64,000 nucleotides of DNA from assembly GCF_913064665.1 (NCBI RefSeq), contig NZ_CAJYBT010000008.1:1-64000 (forward strand), read 5' to 3'. Source of the DNA: an uncultured Thioclava sp. (GTDB lineage: Bacteria > Pseudomonadota > Alphaproteobacteria > Rhodobacterales > Rhodobacteraceae). A model generated the notes under the pieces. The model was not told the origin of the DNA, made no database searches, and saw only the letters and a list, made by a program, of their open reading frames with translations. The translations under genes and the position numbers were made by a program. This document shows positions 1 to 9,496 of this stretch, one piece after another. The number at the start of each line of letters is the position of its first letter. Position 1 is the first letter of the stretch.

Positions 1-126
1 ATGGGAGTGGTGCGTATCGGTGGGGGCATGATGATGTCCGGCTATAATGGCTATAACTCTGGGCGAAACGCTAGCGACGGGCCGGGCGGAATTCAACAAT
101 TTGGTCAAAGCGACGAGGCTGTCTAA
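1..126 (+). CDS. Possible 3' end of a gene cut by the window edge
   Basis: Frame 1 is open from the first base to a TAA at 124-126, giving about 41 residues rich in Gly, Asn, Ser and Met. There is no recognisable domain. It may be the C-terminal tail of a gene that begins to the left, a short independent ORF from the ATG at 1, or chance. Without the upstream sequence it cannot be decided. I see nothing else between 127 and 220. Confidence 0.22.
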   Translation: MGVVRIGGGMMMSGYNGYNSGRNASDGPGGIQQFGQSDEAV

Positions 127-220
127 GCAATAAGAGTTAGCAGACGGTTCGATCTCCCCTATTGCAGAAAAAGAGATTTAAGCGAGAGTTGGCTCGGGTG
201 AAGCCGATCTGGCTGGGGTA

Positions 221-556
221 ATGACGTATGGTAATGAGGATGCGCTCGTGGCGTTCGCCATTGAGCGGCTGTTGAGCTCTGGTGAGGAGTGGCGCGCGCT
301 CGTGCGCGATCTGGTCATGCAATGGCCCGATGCGGCGGTCTTTGATCTACCCTACGCGCTGGTGGCCGCCGCTGCCGCGATTGAGGACAATTTTCGCGGC
401 AAGGGCGTGGCCTCGGAAGCGGCGGAGCGGGGCTATAAGCTGGCGGCGCTGCTGAGCATGGATATCTACGCGATGGAATTGGCGGGAATGGCGCGCAACA
501 CCGCGCGTGATTTTCACGCCTATTGGCAGATAGATCCGTTTTTTGAGCAACTGTGA
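221..556 (+). CDS. Hypothetical protein, 111 aa, all-helical
   Basis: A 111-residue soluble, acidic, Ala-rich protein with no signal peptide or membrane segment. I do not recognise the family. The ATG at 221 follows a purine-rich stretch (GGCTGGGGTA) that could act as a weak ribosome site. The sequence reads like a real protein (amphipathic helices, aromatic C-terminus ending FFEQL), and the opposite-strand ORF over it looks like its shadow. It converges on grxD, whose terminator lies just beyond its stop. The function is unknown. Confidence 0.6.
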   Translation: MTYGNEDALVAFAIERLLSSGEEWRALVRDLVMQWPDAAVFDLPYALVAAAAAIEDNFRGKGVASEAAERGYKLAALLSMDIYAMELAGMARNTARDFHAYWQIDPFFEQL

Positions 557-568
557 GCGCATGAAAAA

Positions 569-590
569 GCCCCGCCGGTTAGGGCGGGGC
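569..590 (-). terminator. Intrinsic terminator of grxD
   Basis: An 8-bp GC stem, GCCCCGCC/GGCGGGGC, with a 6-nt loop lies 24 nt beyond the grxD stop. On the minus strand it is followed by five Ts (A-run at 564-568), the layout of a Rho-independent terminator. On the plus strand there is no T run, so it serves grxD rather than the hypothetical gene that converges on it. Confidence 0.85.
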
Positions 591-613
591 GATTGGGTGC
601 GTGTCGCGACAGA

Positions 614-973
614 TCAGGCGTTGGCGGCGCGGATCTGCTCGGCGGCTTCTTTGTTATAGGTCACGCCTTTGGTCTCAAATAGCTGGTCCAACTCGCCCGA
701 AAGCGTCATCTCGGTGATGATATCGCAGCCGCCCACGAACTCGCCCTTGACGTAAAGCTGCGGGATCGTCGGCCAATCGGAGTAATCCTTGATGCCTTGG
801 CGAATGTCGGCATCGGCCAGCACGTTCACGTCGGCATAGTTGACGCCCATGAAGTTCAGCACCCCGGCCACGCGCGAGGAAAACCCGCATTGCGGCATGT
901 CTCTGGTGCCCTTCATGAAGAGAACGACCTCATTCTCGGTCACTGTTTTCTTGATCTGATCTTGCGCGCTCAT
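614..973 (-). CDS. grxD: Monothiol glutaredoxin, Grx4/Grx5 family
   Basis: A 119-residue protein with the CGFS active-site signature (PQCGFS, catalytic Cys about residue 29), the WPTIPQLYV segment and the GGCDI motif used for glutathione and cluster binding. Family members hold a [2Fe-2S] cluster with glutathione and pass it to Fe-S targets, often paired with BolA proteins. A BolA-like gene lies immediately upstream on the same strand (108-nt gap), which fits that partnership. The length matches the family. The start at 973 gives the expected short helix before the CGFS loop. Confidence 0.96.
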   Translation of the reverse strand: MSAQDQIKKTVTENEVVLFMKGTRDMPQCGFSSRVAGVLNFMGVNYADVNVLADADIRQGIKDYSDWPTIPQLYVKGEFVGGCDIITEMTLSGELDQLFETKGVTYNKEAAEQIRAANA

Positions 974-1081
974 CGCTATGATCCTTTGCGTTGTCTTCGC
1001 GCAACCCGCGAAGCCCGTGTGAGAAAAGCCGGGAAAATTCCCGAACTATAATTCAAAGCGCCGAACGCGCCTCATTCATCG

Positions 1082-1324
1082 TCAGTCGGGCGCCTTCGTC
1101 GTCAGGGCCAGCGCATGCAGCGCCCCGTTGGGCCCGTCCATCGCCCCTTTGAGTGCGGCATAAACGGCGCGTTGCTGTTGCACCCGGTTCATGCCGCGAA
1201 ATTTTTCGTCAATGACCTCGGCCGCCCAGTGGTTCCCGTCGCCGGCCAGATCGGTGATCGTGATCTTGGCATCGGGAAAGTCCACCCGGATCAGGGCTTC
1301 GATGTCATGCGCTTGCATCGCCAT
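1082..1324 (-). CDS. BolA/IbaG-family protein
   Basis: An 80-residue protein with the BolA fold pattern. His32 lies in the GDGNHWAAEV segment, followed by the FRGMNRVQQQRAVY helix and a C-terminal ALHALALTT strand carrying the conserved His70. It resembles the short IbaG type more than full-length BolA. Family members form cluster-bridged heterodimers with CGFS glutaredoxins and act in Fe-S handling. It sits directly upstream of grxD in the same direction. A GAGGAG ribosome site precedes the ATG at 1324; Met3 is an alternative start. Confidence 0.92.
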   Translation of the reverse strand: MAMQAHDIEALIRVDFPDAKITITDLAGDGNHWAAEVIDEKFRGMNRVQQQRAVYAALKGAMDGPNGALHALALTTKAPD

Positions 1325-1431
1325 AAATAGGGCTCCTCGTCCTTTGAGGCAAATCTAAGCGCGCGGGCAGGCCGCCGCAAGGGGGGCGCTGCCGCGCGAA
1401 CGTATCTTGGGGTCAGAGTGCGAAAGGATCC

Positions 1432-3594
1432 TCAGCGCTCAATCGCGGCTTTGAACGCGCTGCGATAGAGTGTCGACAGCTCGGCCATCGGAGCGGTTTC
1501 GGCCCCGAAGGTGATGCTTTCGCCGCCAAAGCGGCCAACGGTCGCCAATGGCACCTCGGCGCGCCGGGCTGCGGCCATCAGCGCCTCGGCCTGATCAAAG
1601 GAACAGGCGACAAGATAGCGCGCCTGATCTTCGCCGAAAAGCTGAGCGATGTCGTCTGTCTCGACGGTCGCACCGATACCCGCCGCCTCGGCCATTTCAA
1701 ACAGCGCCAGCGCCAGCCCGCCATCGGACAGATCGCTGGCCGATTTCACAAGGTTGCGGTTGTCGCGCAGGAATTCGCCATGCCGACGCTCGGCGTCCAG
1801 ATCGACGGGCGGCGCATCGCCGCTTTCCACCCCGAACGCCTCGAAGGCCAGGGCCGATTGACCCAGATGGCCTTTGGTCTCTCCAATCACCATCGCAACG
1901 TCGCCCGCAGAGGGCAGGCCCGCGATCAGATCGTCAAGGCTATCCAGTAGCCCCACCGCGCCAATCGTTGGCGTGGGCAGAATGCCGGCGCCATCGGTTT
2001 CATTATACAGTGACACATTGCCCGACACGATTGGAACATCCAGCGCGCGCACAGCCGCGTCGATGCCTTTGATAGCGCCGACGAACTGGCCCATGATCTC
2101 GGGCTTTTCGGGGTTGCCGAAATTGAGGTTGTCAGTCGTGGCCAGCGGTTTCGCACCCACCGCACAGAGGTTGCGATAGGCTTCGGCCACGGCTTGTTTG
2201 CCGCCCTCGAACGGGTTGGCCTTGACGTAGCGCGGGGTCACATCGGCGGTAAAGGCCAGCGCCTTGGGCGTGCCGTGCACGCGCACCACGCCCGCGCCCA
2301 TGCCGGGGCGGCGCACGGTGTCGCCCATGACCTGCGTGTCATATTGCTCGAATACCCAGTTCTTGGCCGCGTAATTGGGCGAGCCGATCAGCGCCTCAAG
2401 CGCGGCAATCGGGCCGATCGCGGGCAGGGCCTCGGCGGCACCTGCGGGGGGCGTTTCCACCCAAGGGCGGTCATATTCCGGTGCGCTCGAGGCAAGCTTC
2501 GAGAGCGGCAGATCGGCCTTCACCTCATTGTGGTGCAGGATAAGAAAGCGATCCTCAGCCACCGTCTCGCCGACGATGGCGAAATCGAGATCCCATTTTT
2601 CAAAGATCGCGCGGGCTTCGGCCTCTTTCTCGGGCTTGAGCACCATCAACATGCGTTCTTGCGACTCGCTGAGCATCATCTCATAGGCGGTCATATTGGC
2701 TTCGCGCTGGGGCACTTTATCAAGATGCAGCTTGATGCCCAAGCCGCCCTTGTCACCCATTTCCACGGCCGAACAGGTCAGACCCGCCGCGCCCATATCC
2801 TGAATCGAGATCACCGAATCCGAGGCCATCAGTTCGAGACAGGCTTCAAGCAGGCATTTCTCGGTGAAGGGGTCGCCGACTTGCACGGTGGGGCGCTTGT
2901 CCTCGATCGTGTCGTCGAACTCGGCGCTGGCCATCGTTGCGCCGCCCACGCCATCGCGCCCGGTTTTTGCGCCCAGATACACCACCGGCATGCCGATGCC
3001 TGAGGCGGCAGAGTAGAAGATCTTGTCGCTGTCGATCAGCCCGGCTGCAAAGGCGTTCACCAGACAGTTGCCATTATACGAGGGGTGAAAGCGCACCTCG
3101 CCCCCGACATTGGGCACGCCAAAGCAGTTGCCGTAAGAACCCACACCTTCAACCACGCCTTTGACGACATGGGCGGTCTTGGGATGATCGGGCATGCCGA
3201 AAGACAGGCTGTCCATCGCGGCAATCGGGCGCGCGCCCATGGTGAACACATCACGCAGGATGCCGCCGACGCCGGTGGCCGCGCCCTGATGGGGCTCGAT
3301 GTAGGACGGGTGGTTGTGGCTTTCCATCTTGAAAACCACGGCCTGATTGTCGCCGATATCGACGATGCCCGCGTTTTCGCCGGGGCCACAGATCACTTGC
3401 GCGCCTTCGGTATACAGCGTGCGTAGCCATTTCTTCGAAGACTTATACGAACAATGCTCGTTCCACATCGCCGAGAAGATGCCGAGTTCCGTGAAATTCG
3501 GCGCACGCCCGATGATCTCGAGGATGCTTTCGTATTCGTCGGGCTTTAGACCATGGGCCTCGATGAGTTCCGGCGTGATCTGCGGCTCGTCCAT
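1432..3594 (-). CDS. purL: Phosphoribosylformylglycinamidine synthase subunit PurL
   Basis: About 720 residues of the small PurL type, which converts FGAR to FGAM with ATP and ammonia delivered by PurQ, with PurS as third subunit; neither partner is in the window. Visible family motifs include the KMESHNHPS metal/ATP segment, [24 protein letters not shown], a second-half [10 protein letters not shown] and the [12 protein letters not shown] segment. The reading frame is open further upstream to 3702, but the GGAGA ribosome site lies directly against the ATG at 3600 and 6 nt from the ATG at 3594. I therefore chose 3594, which also gives the usual MDEPxITPEL N-terminus. Confidence 0.96.
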   Translation of the reverse strand: MDEPQITPELIEAHGLKPDEYESILEIIGRAPNFTELGIFSAMWNEHCSYKSSKKWLRTLYTEGAQVICGPGENAGIVDIGDNQAVVFKMESHNHPSYIEPHQGAATGVGGILRDVFTMGARPIAAMDSLSFGMPDHPKTAHVVKGVVEGVGSYGNCFGVPNVGGEVRFHPSYNGNCLVNAFAAGLIDSDKIFYSAASGIGMPVVYLGAKTGRDGVGGATMASAEFDDTIEDKRPTVQVGDPFTEKCLLEACLELMASDSVISIQDMGAAGLTCSAVEMGDKGGLGIKLHLDKVPQREANMTAYEMMLSESQERMLMVLKPEKEAEARAIFEKWDLDFAIVGETVAEDRFLILHHNEVKADLPLSKLASSAPEYDRPWVETPPAGAAEALPAIGPIAALEALIGSPNYAAKNWVFEQYDTQVMGDTVRRPGMGAGVVRVHGTPKALAFTADVTPRYVKANPFEGGKQAVAEAYRNLCAVGAKPLATTDNLNFGNPEKPEIMGQFVGAIKGIDAAVRALDVPIVSGNVSLYNETDGAGILPTPTIGAVGLLDSLDDLIAGLPSAGDVAMVIGETKGHLGQSALAFEAFGVESGDAPPVDLDAERRHGEFLRDNRNLVKSASDLSDGGLALALFEMAEAAGIGATVETDDIAQLFGEDQARYLVACSFDQAEALMAAARRAEVPLATVGRFGGESITFGAETAPMAELSTLYRSAFKAAIER

Positions 3595-4048
3595 CTGCAT
3601 TCTCCGGGGGCTGTGCGTTTTGCGGTTTTCATAGGCCAATCCGGCCAAGGGGGGAAGGGGTTGGCGGGGGTTGAGGGGGCCGCAAACGCACAAAAACCGC
3701 ATGGCCCGCGGGCCCAGCGTCTGGTTTTGGGGATTTCAGCCGATCAGTTGCGCATGTCGACTTGCTTTTCCAGCTTGGTCAAAGGCGGCGAGAGGGGCTG
3801 ATTTAGGGCCACCATGTCATTGCTGCATAGGTGGCTGAATTGCCGCGCCGAAAGTCGCGAAAATACGCCGCGCAAAAAAAAAAGGCCGAGACAAAGCTCG
3901 GCCAAAGTCCAACAGGGAGGTAGAAGGTGATGCATGCCTAGACATGTTTCGCCTTCTGAGCCTCATTTATGGGCAGGATGTGAACGCATCAAGGGAAAAC
4001 AGGACACATCCACGTCATGCCTGCTATGCGTTGCGGTTATGCCTCGGC
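3595..4048. other. Non-coding spacer between lysR and purL
   Basis: 454 bases with no convincing gene. The purL ribosome site is at 3601-3606 and a strong minus-strand terminator is at 3884-3903. Short ORFs here (for example 3744-3935 minus) run through the terminator or show no protein character. The 145 nt between the lysR stop and the terminator are unexplained. Confidence 0.5.
3884..3903 (-). terminator. Strong intrinsic terminator downstream of lysR
   Basis: A perfect 7-bp stem GGCCGAG/CTCGGCC with a 6-nt loop is followed on the minus strand by ten Ts (A-run 3874-3883). It lies 145 nt past the lysR stop, so it ends either a long lysR 3' UTR or a separate short transcript. Confidence 0.88.
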
Positions 4049-4957
4049 TCAACCCTCGGTTGTTTCACTGCTTTTCTGGCGCCGGTAGGCAAGAATTTCT
4101 TCTTGAATAAAGTCGCGAAACACGGTGACGCGGCGCGATGAGCGGAGTTCTTCGGGATAAGCCAGAAAGACGGGCACCTCGACCGACTCAAGCTCGGGTA
4201 GCACCAACTGAAGGTTGGGGAAGTCGGCGGTCAGATAATCGGGCAGAATGCCAATCCCGATATGATTGAGCACCCCTTGTAGCACCCCGAAATAGTTGTT
4301 CACCATCAAGGTTGAGGCCTGGTCATAGGCCAGCACCTGCTGCCCGAGTTGTGCACCTGCCTGAACCTGAGGCGTCGAGGGCGTCTGGCAGATCATCCGA
4401 TGATGCGCCAGATCTTCAATCTTTTGGGGCATCCCGGCCTGCTCCAAGTATTGCGGCGTCGCATAAAGGCGCATCCGAATGTTAAGCAAACGCTTACGGA
4501 TCAGATCGGCCTGCGCGGGTTCCTTCATGCGGATCGCCACATCGGCCTCGCGCATCGGCAAATCCAGCACGCGCTCTTCCAGCATCAGATTGATTTTGAG
4601 ATCGGGGTATTTTTCGTAAAGCTTGATCAACCGCGGCGCCAGCCACAGCGTGCCAAAGCCTGTTGGCGTCGTCACGCGCAGCTCGCCCAACACCTCTTCC
4701 TCGGAATCGCGAATGCGTGCCGAGGCGCTTTCAAGCTTTTTCGCCATCGACGAGGTCGCATCAAACAGCAATTCGCCCTGCTCGGTGAGAATCAGTCCCC
4801 GTGCATGGCGGTGAAACAGAGTCGTTCCAAGCACGTCTTCAAGCGCACGGATCTGTCTGCTCACGGCAGATTGAGAAAGATGCAGGGCGTCACCAGCATG
4901 GGTCAAAGACCCCGCATCGGCCACTGCGTGAAATATTCTAAGCTTGTCCCAATCCAT
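4049..4957 (-). CDS. LysR-family transcriptional regulator
   Basis: A 302-residue LysR protein. The N-terminal winged helix-turn-helix covers about residues 1-65, with the LHLSQSAVSRQIRALE recognition segment and LFHRHARGLILTEQG wing. The effector domain follows. The ATG at 4957 (MDWDKLRIF) was chosen over a GTG at 4966 because it gives the compact N-terminus usual for the family. It is divergent from the indolepyruvate ferredoxin oxidoreductase gene, with a T-N11-A type inverted repeat in the 159-nt gap. I infer that it regulates that gene and itself. The effector is unknown. Confidence 0.93.
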   Translation of the reverse strand: MDWDKLRIFHAVADAGSLTHAGDALHLSQSAVSRQIRALEDVLGTTLFHRHARGLILTEQGELLFDATSSMAKKLESASARIRDSEEEVLGELRVTTPTGFGTLWLAPRLIKLYEKYPDLKINLMLEERVLDLPMREADVAIRMKEPAQADLIRKRLLNIRMRLYATPQYLEQAGMPQKIEDLAHHRMICQTPSTPQVQAGAQLGQQVLAYDQASTLMVNNYFGVLQGVLNHIGIGILPDYLTADFPNLQLVLPELESVEVPVFLAYPEELRSSRRVTVFRDFIQEEILAYRRQKSSETTEG

Positions 4958-5056
4958 TCCGGTCACTTTCGGTTCGGTCGTGCGCCAGGATGCGCAAGTT
5001 CCTTTACATTACTCTCGAACATTTAAGAAACCGCTTTGTAACATATTTTCCCTTTC

Positions 5057-5077
5057 TAGGTCAGAATTTGTGACCTA
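5057..5077. promoter_or_regulatory. Inverted repeat, likely LysR operator
   Basis: TAGGTCA and TGACCTA are perfect 7-bp arms around a 7-nt spacer. The inner part fits the T-N11-A consensus of LysR boxes (T at 5061, A at 5073). It lies 40 nt before the oxidoreductase start and 100 nt from the lysR start. Binding by the adjacent LysR protein is inferred. Confidence 0.6.
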
Positions 5078-5116
5078 TCATGACGCAAATGCCTAAATAG
5101 CAAGGGGAGGTGCTCA

Positions 5117-8100
5117 ATGGGAAGGCAAGAAATAACTCTGTCGGACCGGTTTGACCTGACGAAATCGCCGGTTTTGCTGAATGGAACGCAGGCGCTGGTG
5201 CGCCTTGTTCTGGCGCAAGCGGCGCGCGACAAGGCGGCAGGGCTGCACACGGCAGGCTATGTCACCGGCTATCGTGGCAGCCCGCTGGGCGCAGTCGATT
5301 TGCAGATGGCGCGGGCGAAAACCGTGCTCGAGGCGTCCAATGTGCGCTTTGAGCCAGGGCTGAACGAAGACCTCGCCGCGACAGCCCTTTGGGGCAGCCA
5401 GCAGGCCGAGCTGCGTGGCGATGGCAAGCAGGACGGCGTGTTTGGTCTTTGGTATGGCAAGGGGCCGGGGGTCGACCGCTCGGGCGACGTGATGCGCCAC
5501 GCTAATATGGCGGGCAGTTCGCGCCATGGCGGCGTGATCATGGCGATGGGCGATGATCACACGGGTGAATCCTCGACCGTGTTGCATCAATCGGACTGGG
5601 CGATGGTGGATGCCTATATGCCCGTGCTGTCCCCCGCCGGGGTGCAGGAAATCCTTGATCTGGGCCATTACGGCTATGCGCTAAGCCGCTTTGCCGGTGT
5701 CTGGGTGGGTCTGAAGACCATGAAGGACACAGTTGAGGCGACGGCGGTGGTCGATGGCGACCCGCAACGGATGCAATTCGTCACACCTGATTTCAAGATG
5801 CCCGAGGGCGGCTTGAACATTCGCCTCAACGATACCCCGGTCGCGCAAGAAGCCCGGATGATCGATTTTAAACGCTTCGCCGCCGAGGCGTTCGCGCGTG
5901 CCAACCGCATCGACAAACGCGTCTGGGGGCAGCCCGGCGCAAAGATCGGTTTGGTGGCTGCGGGCAAGAACTGGCTTGATCTAAGCCATGCGCTGTCGCT
6001 GCTGGGCATCGACGCCGCCGAGGCCGAGCGCCTTGGCATCACCACCTATAAGATCGCGCAAACCTTCCCGTTGGATATGGATAGTTTCCACGAATGGGCC
6101 GAGGGGCTCGATCTGGTGATCGTGGTCGAGGAAAAGCGCAAGCTGATCGAGGTGCAGGTCAAAGAAGCGCTGTTCGACGATCGCGGGGGGCGGCGCGTCT
6201 ATGGCTGGCACAAAGGCGATAGCTGGGAGAATGGCCGCCGGGTAGAACTGTTCCCGACGCGCTACGCGCTGGACCCGGTGATGATCGCGCAAAAGCTGGG
6301 CGATATTTTCATCGAAGAGGGGCGCGATACCGATGCCATCAAGGCGGGCATCAGCAAGATCGAGGCCGCGCAGCGTGCCGATAACGCTCCTGAAATCGCC
6401 TCGCGCACACCGTGGTATTGCTCGGGCTGCCCGCACAACACCTCGACCAAGCTGCCTGAGGGCACGCGCGGCTATGCCGGGATCGGCTGTCACTACATGG
6501 TGCAATGGATGGGCCGCGATACCGAAGGCTTCACCCATATGGGCGGCGAGGGCGTGAACTGGGTCGGCGAGGCTCCGTTCTCAAAGCGCGAGCATATGTT
6601 CCAGAACCTCGGCGATGGCACCTATAACCATTCCGGCGTTCAAGCGATCCGCGCGGCTTTGGCGGCGGGCACCAACATCACCTACAAGATCCTGTTCAAC
6701 GATGCGGTCGCGATGACCGGGGGCCAGGAAAACGAGGGCAATCTGAGCGCGCAACAGATCGCCGCCGAGATCACCGCAATGGGCGTGAAGCCGGTCGTGG
6801 TGGTCTATGACGAGAAGGAAGAGGTCGATCTCAGCACCTTCCCGTCGACGGTCGAGAAATTCGAGCGCGCCGAGCTGATGGCAGTGCAAAAGCGGCTGGC
6901 CAAGGAAAAGGGCGTCTCGGCGCTGATCTATGTGCAGACCTGCGCGGCTGAAAAACGCCGCCGCCGCAAGCGTGGGAAATTCCCCGACCCGGACAAGCGC
7001 GTGTTCATCAATACCGATGTCTGCGAGGGCTGCGGCGATTGCGGCGTGCAATCCAACTGCGTCTCGATCGTGCCGGTGGAAACGGAACTCGGCACGAAGC
7101 GCGCGATTGACCAGTCGTCGTGCAACAAGGATTTCCGCTGTCTCGACGGGTTCTGCCCCAGCTTTGTCACGCTCAAGGGCGCGAAAATCAAAAAAGCGCA
7201 GGCCAAGGAACTGGACCTTCCCGATTTGCCGATGCCGACGCTGCCGACAATCCATGGCACGCATAACATCGTGATTACCGGGGTCGGGGGCACTGGCGTC
7301 GTGACCATCGGCGCAGTGCTCGCGATGGCGGCGCATCTGGATGACAAGGGCGCGGGCATGATGGAGATGGCGGGTCTCGCGCAAAAAGGTGGCGCGGTGC
7401 ATATCCATCTGCGCATCGCCGAAAAGCCCGACGATATCAGCGCGATCCGCGTTGCCGTGGGCGAGGCGGATTGCGTGATCGGTGGCGATCTGGTGGTCTC
7501 GGCGGGCTCGAAAACGCTGGGTCTGATGACGACGGGGCGCACCGGGGCGGTGGTCAACAGCCATGAGATCGTGACGGGCGAATTCACCCGCAACCGCGAT
7601 TTCCGCCTGCCCGGCGATCAGCTGCGCCTCAGCCTTGAGGCACGGCTCAAAGATCGGGTGGCCTTTGTCGATACGTCGGAATTGTCGCGCCATATGCTGG
7701 GGGATTCGATTTACTCCAACATGGTCGTGTTGGGCGCAGCATGGCAGCAGGGCTATGTGCCGCTGAGCCTTGAGGCGATCACCCGCGCGATTGAGCTGAA
7801 CGGCGCCAAGCCCGAAGAAAACAAGCGTGCCTTCGAACTGGGGCGCTGGGCGATGGTGCATCCTGAACAGGCGGCGCGCGCGATGGTGTCCGAGGTGGTC
7901 AAAGCCCCGGTTGATCCCGTCGATTTCCGCGCCGATCAACTGGTGGCTTATCAAAACAACCGGCTTGCCAAACGTTTCCGCAAGCTGGTGGACAGCGCGC
8001 CTGACGATCTGCGCGTTTCAGTCGCGAAGGGCTATCACAAGCTGCTGGCTTATAAGGACGAATACGAGGTCGCGCGGCTGCATCTGGCCACAGCGGCCAA

Positions 8101-8527
8101 GGCACGCGCCGAGTTCGATGGCGATTTCGAGATGCGCTTCCACCTCGCTCCGCCGATCCTGTCGAAGGAAGGCGCGAATGGGCGACCGCTCAAGCGCGAA
8201 TTCGGTCCATGGATGGAGCGTGGCTTCAAGGTTCTGGCCAAGCTCAAGGGGCTGCGCGGCACGCCGTTTGATCCCTTTGGGCGTGCTGCCGAGCGCAAGA
8301 TGGAACGTGCTCTGATCGCGCAATATGAGGCCGACATGGCCGATATCCTGCCCAAGGTCACGCCTGACACGATGGAGATCGCGCGGGAACTGGCCGAGTT
8401 GCCGCTCAGTATTCGCGGCTATGGCCCGGTCAAAGCACAGGCCGAGGTGATGGCGTCCAAACGCCGCGAAGCGCTGTTGGCGGCGTTTCGCGCAGGTGGG
8501 CATCCCCAACCGATGGCCGCTGAGTGA
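5117..8527 (+). CDS. Indolepyruvate ferredoxin oxidoreductase, fused alpha and beta subunits
   Basis: 1136 residues joining the IorA-like half (pyruvate-oxidoreductase N-terminal domain, ThDP-binding domain with the WYCSGCPHN and GGEGVNWVG segments) and the IorB-like half (starting near GVGGTGVVTIGAVL). Between them is a Cys-rich 4Fe-4S region (CEGCGDCG, then SSC, FRCLDGFCPSF). The family decarboxylates aryl 2-oxo acids to acyl-CoA using ferredoxin, in degradation of aromatic amino acids. The fused form is common in Proteobacteria. A strong GGGGAGG ribosome site sits 8 nt before the ATG. The divergent LysR gene is the likely regulator. Confidence 0.94.
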   Translation: MGRQEITLSDRFDLTKSPVLLNGTQALVRLVLAQAARDKAAGLHTAGYVTGYRGSPLGAVDLQMARAKTVLEASNVRFEPGLNEDLAATALWGSQQAELRGDGKQDGVFGLWYGKGPGVDRSGDVMRHANMAGSSRHGGVIMAMGDDHTGESSTVLHQSDWAMVDAYMPVLSPAGVQEILDLGHYGYALSRFAGVWVGLKTMKDTVEATAVVDGDPQRMQFVTPDFKMPEGGLNIRLNDTPVAQEARMIDFKRFAAEAFARANRIDKRVWGQPGAKIGLVAAGKNWLDLSHALSLLGIDAAEAERLGITTYKIAQTFPLDMDSFHEWAEGLDLVIVVEEKRKLIEVQVKEALFDDRGGRRVYGWHKGDSWENGRRVELFPTRYALDPVMIAQKLGDIFIEEGRDTDAIKAGISKIEAAQRADNAPEIASRTPWYCSGCPHNTSTKLPEGTRGYAGIGCHYMVQWMGRDTEGFTHMGGEGVNWVGEAPFSKREHMFQNLGDGTYNHSGVQAIRAALAAGTNITYKILFNDAVAMTGGQENEGNLSAQQIAAEITAMGVKPVVVVYDEKEEVDLSTFPSTVEKFERAELMAVQKRLAKEKGVSALIYVQTCAAEKRRRRKRGKFPDPDKRVFINTDVCEGCGDCGVQSNCVSIVPVETELGTKRAIDQSSCNKDFRCLDGFCPSFVTLKGAKIKKAQAKELDLPDLPMPTLPTIHGTHNIVITGVGGTGVVTIGAVLAMAAHLDDKGAGMMEMAGLAQKGGAVHIHLRIAEKPDDISAIRVAVGEADCVIGGDLVVSAGSKTLGLMTTGRTGAVVNSHEIVTGEFTRNRDFRLPGDQLRLSLEARLKDRVAFVDTSELSRHMLGDSIYSNMVVLGAAWQQGYVPLSLEAITRAIELNGAKPEENKRAFELGRWAMVHPEQAARAMVSEVVKAPVDPVDFRADQLVAYQNNRLAKRFRKLVDSAPDDLRVSVAKGYHKLLAYKDEYEVARLHLATAAKARAEFDGDFEMRFHLAPPILSKEGANGRPLKREFGPWMERGFKVLAKLKGLRGTPFDPFGRAAERKMERALIAQYEADMADILPKVTPDTMEIARELAELPLSIRGYGPVKAQAEVMASKRREALLAAFRAGGHPQPMAAE

Positions 8528-8617
8528 GCATAAAGACGTTTCTTTCGCGAAGACTTGGGCTTAAATGAGGCCCACCCGGCGCAGTTCCCGCGCCGGGGTT
8601 TCGCGCGGGAGAGTGCA

Positions 8618-9430
8618 ATGGCCGTTGGTGTCTTCGATTCAGGTCTGGGTGGGCTGACGGTTTACGATGCCTGCGCCAAGCGTCTGCCCGATGTGGCGTT
8701 TTGCTATTACGGTGACAATGCCCATGCGCCCTATGGCGTGCGCGATGCCGATGACATTTTCAACCTGACTTGCACAGGGGTTGAGCGGCTGTGGGACGAG
8801 GGCTGCGATCTGGTCATTTTGGCCTGCAATACCGCCTCGGCTGCCGCTTTGCGTCGGATGCAGGAAAGCTGGATCCCCGAGGGCAAGCGCGTGCTGGGCG
8901 TGTTCGTGCCGATGATTGAGGCGCTAACCGAACGCAAATGGGGCGACAATTCCCCGCCGCGCGAAGTTGCGGTGAAGCATGTGGCGCTGTTCGCGACGCC
9001 CGCGACGGTGGCCTCGCGCGCGTTTCAGCGCGAATTGGCGTTCCGTGCGATTGGTGTCGATGTAGAGGCCCAGCCCTGCGGCGGTGTTGTCGATGCGATT
9101 GAGGATGGTGATGAGATTTTGGCCGAAGCCTTGGTGAAATCGCATGTCGAGGCGCTCAAGCGGCGGATGCCGCGCCCCGAGGCCGCGATTTTGGGCTGCA
9201 CCCATTACCCATTGATGCAAAAGACCTTTCAAGAGGCTTTGGGGGCCGATGTCGCGGTATATAGCCAGGCGAATTTGGTGGCTGAAAGCCTGGCTGATTA
9301 CTTGACGCGCCATCCCGATTTTATGGGTGCCGGGACGGAGTCGAAATTTCTGACGACGGGCGATCCGTCCTCGGTTTCCAGCCATGCGACGCAATTCCTG
9401 CGCCATCCAATCCGTTTTGTTGCCGCATAG
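8618..9430 (+). CDS. murI: Glutamate racemase
   Basis: 270 residues converting L- to D-glutamate for peptidoglycan. Visible are the N-terminal FDSGLGGL loop (Asp7) and the two catalytic cysteines, Cys70 in [12 protein letters not shown] and Cys194 in LGCTHYPL with His196. The frame is open from a TTG at 8555, but the ATG at 8618 has a GGGAGAG ribosome site and places the protein start just before the conserved loop. It follows the oxidoreductase gene by 90 nt in the same direction; I see no functional link. Confidence 0.96.
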   Translation: MAVGVFDSGLGGLTVYDACAKRLPDVAFCYYGDNAHAPYGVRDADDIFNLTCTGVERLWDEGCDLVILACNTASAAALRRMQESWIPEGKRVLGVFVPMIEALTERKWGDNSPPREVAVKHVALFATPATVASRAFQRELAFRAIGVDVEAQPCGGVVDAIEDGDEILAEALVKSHVEALKRRMPRPEAAILGCTHYPLMQKTFQEALGADVAVYSQANLVAESLADYLTRHPDFMGAGTESKFLTTGDPSSVSSHATQFLRHPIRFVAA

Positions 9431-9435
9431 GACGC

Positions 9436-9450
9436 TTAATTCGGCCGTAA
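9436..9450. promoter_or_regulatory. CtrA-like site (TTAA-N7-GTAA)
   Basis: TTAA, seven bases, then GTAA matches the CtrA consensus TTAA-N7-TTAA in seven of eight positions. It lies about 46 nt before the start of the VPLPA-CTERM gene. Such a short motif can arise by chance, so this is a candidate only. Confidence 0.3.
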
Positions 9451-9496
9451 TCGATTGTTAACTTTATTGCGAGCGAACCCCTAAGCGAGGCCTGTG

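Noticed and set aside
3744-3935. 63-codon minus ORF downstream of lysR
   Set aside because: It reads through the strong terminator and its T run.
6581-7954. 457-codon minus ORF within the indolepyruvate oxidoreductase gene
   Set aside because: Shadow frame with Arg/His-rich composition; the plus frame has Fe-S and ThDP motifs.
8576-8596. CCGGCGC/GCGCCGG hairpin before murI as terminator of the oxidoreductase gene
   Set aside because: No T run follows, and such GC stems are frequent in this genome.
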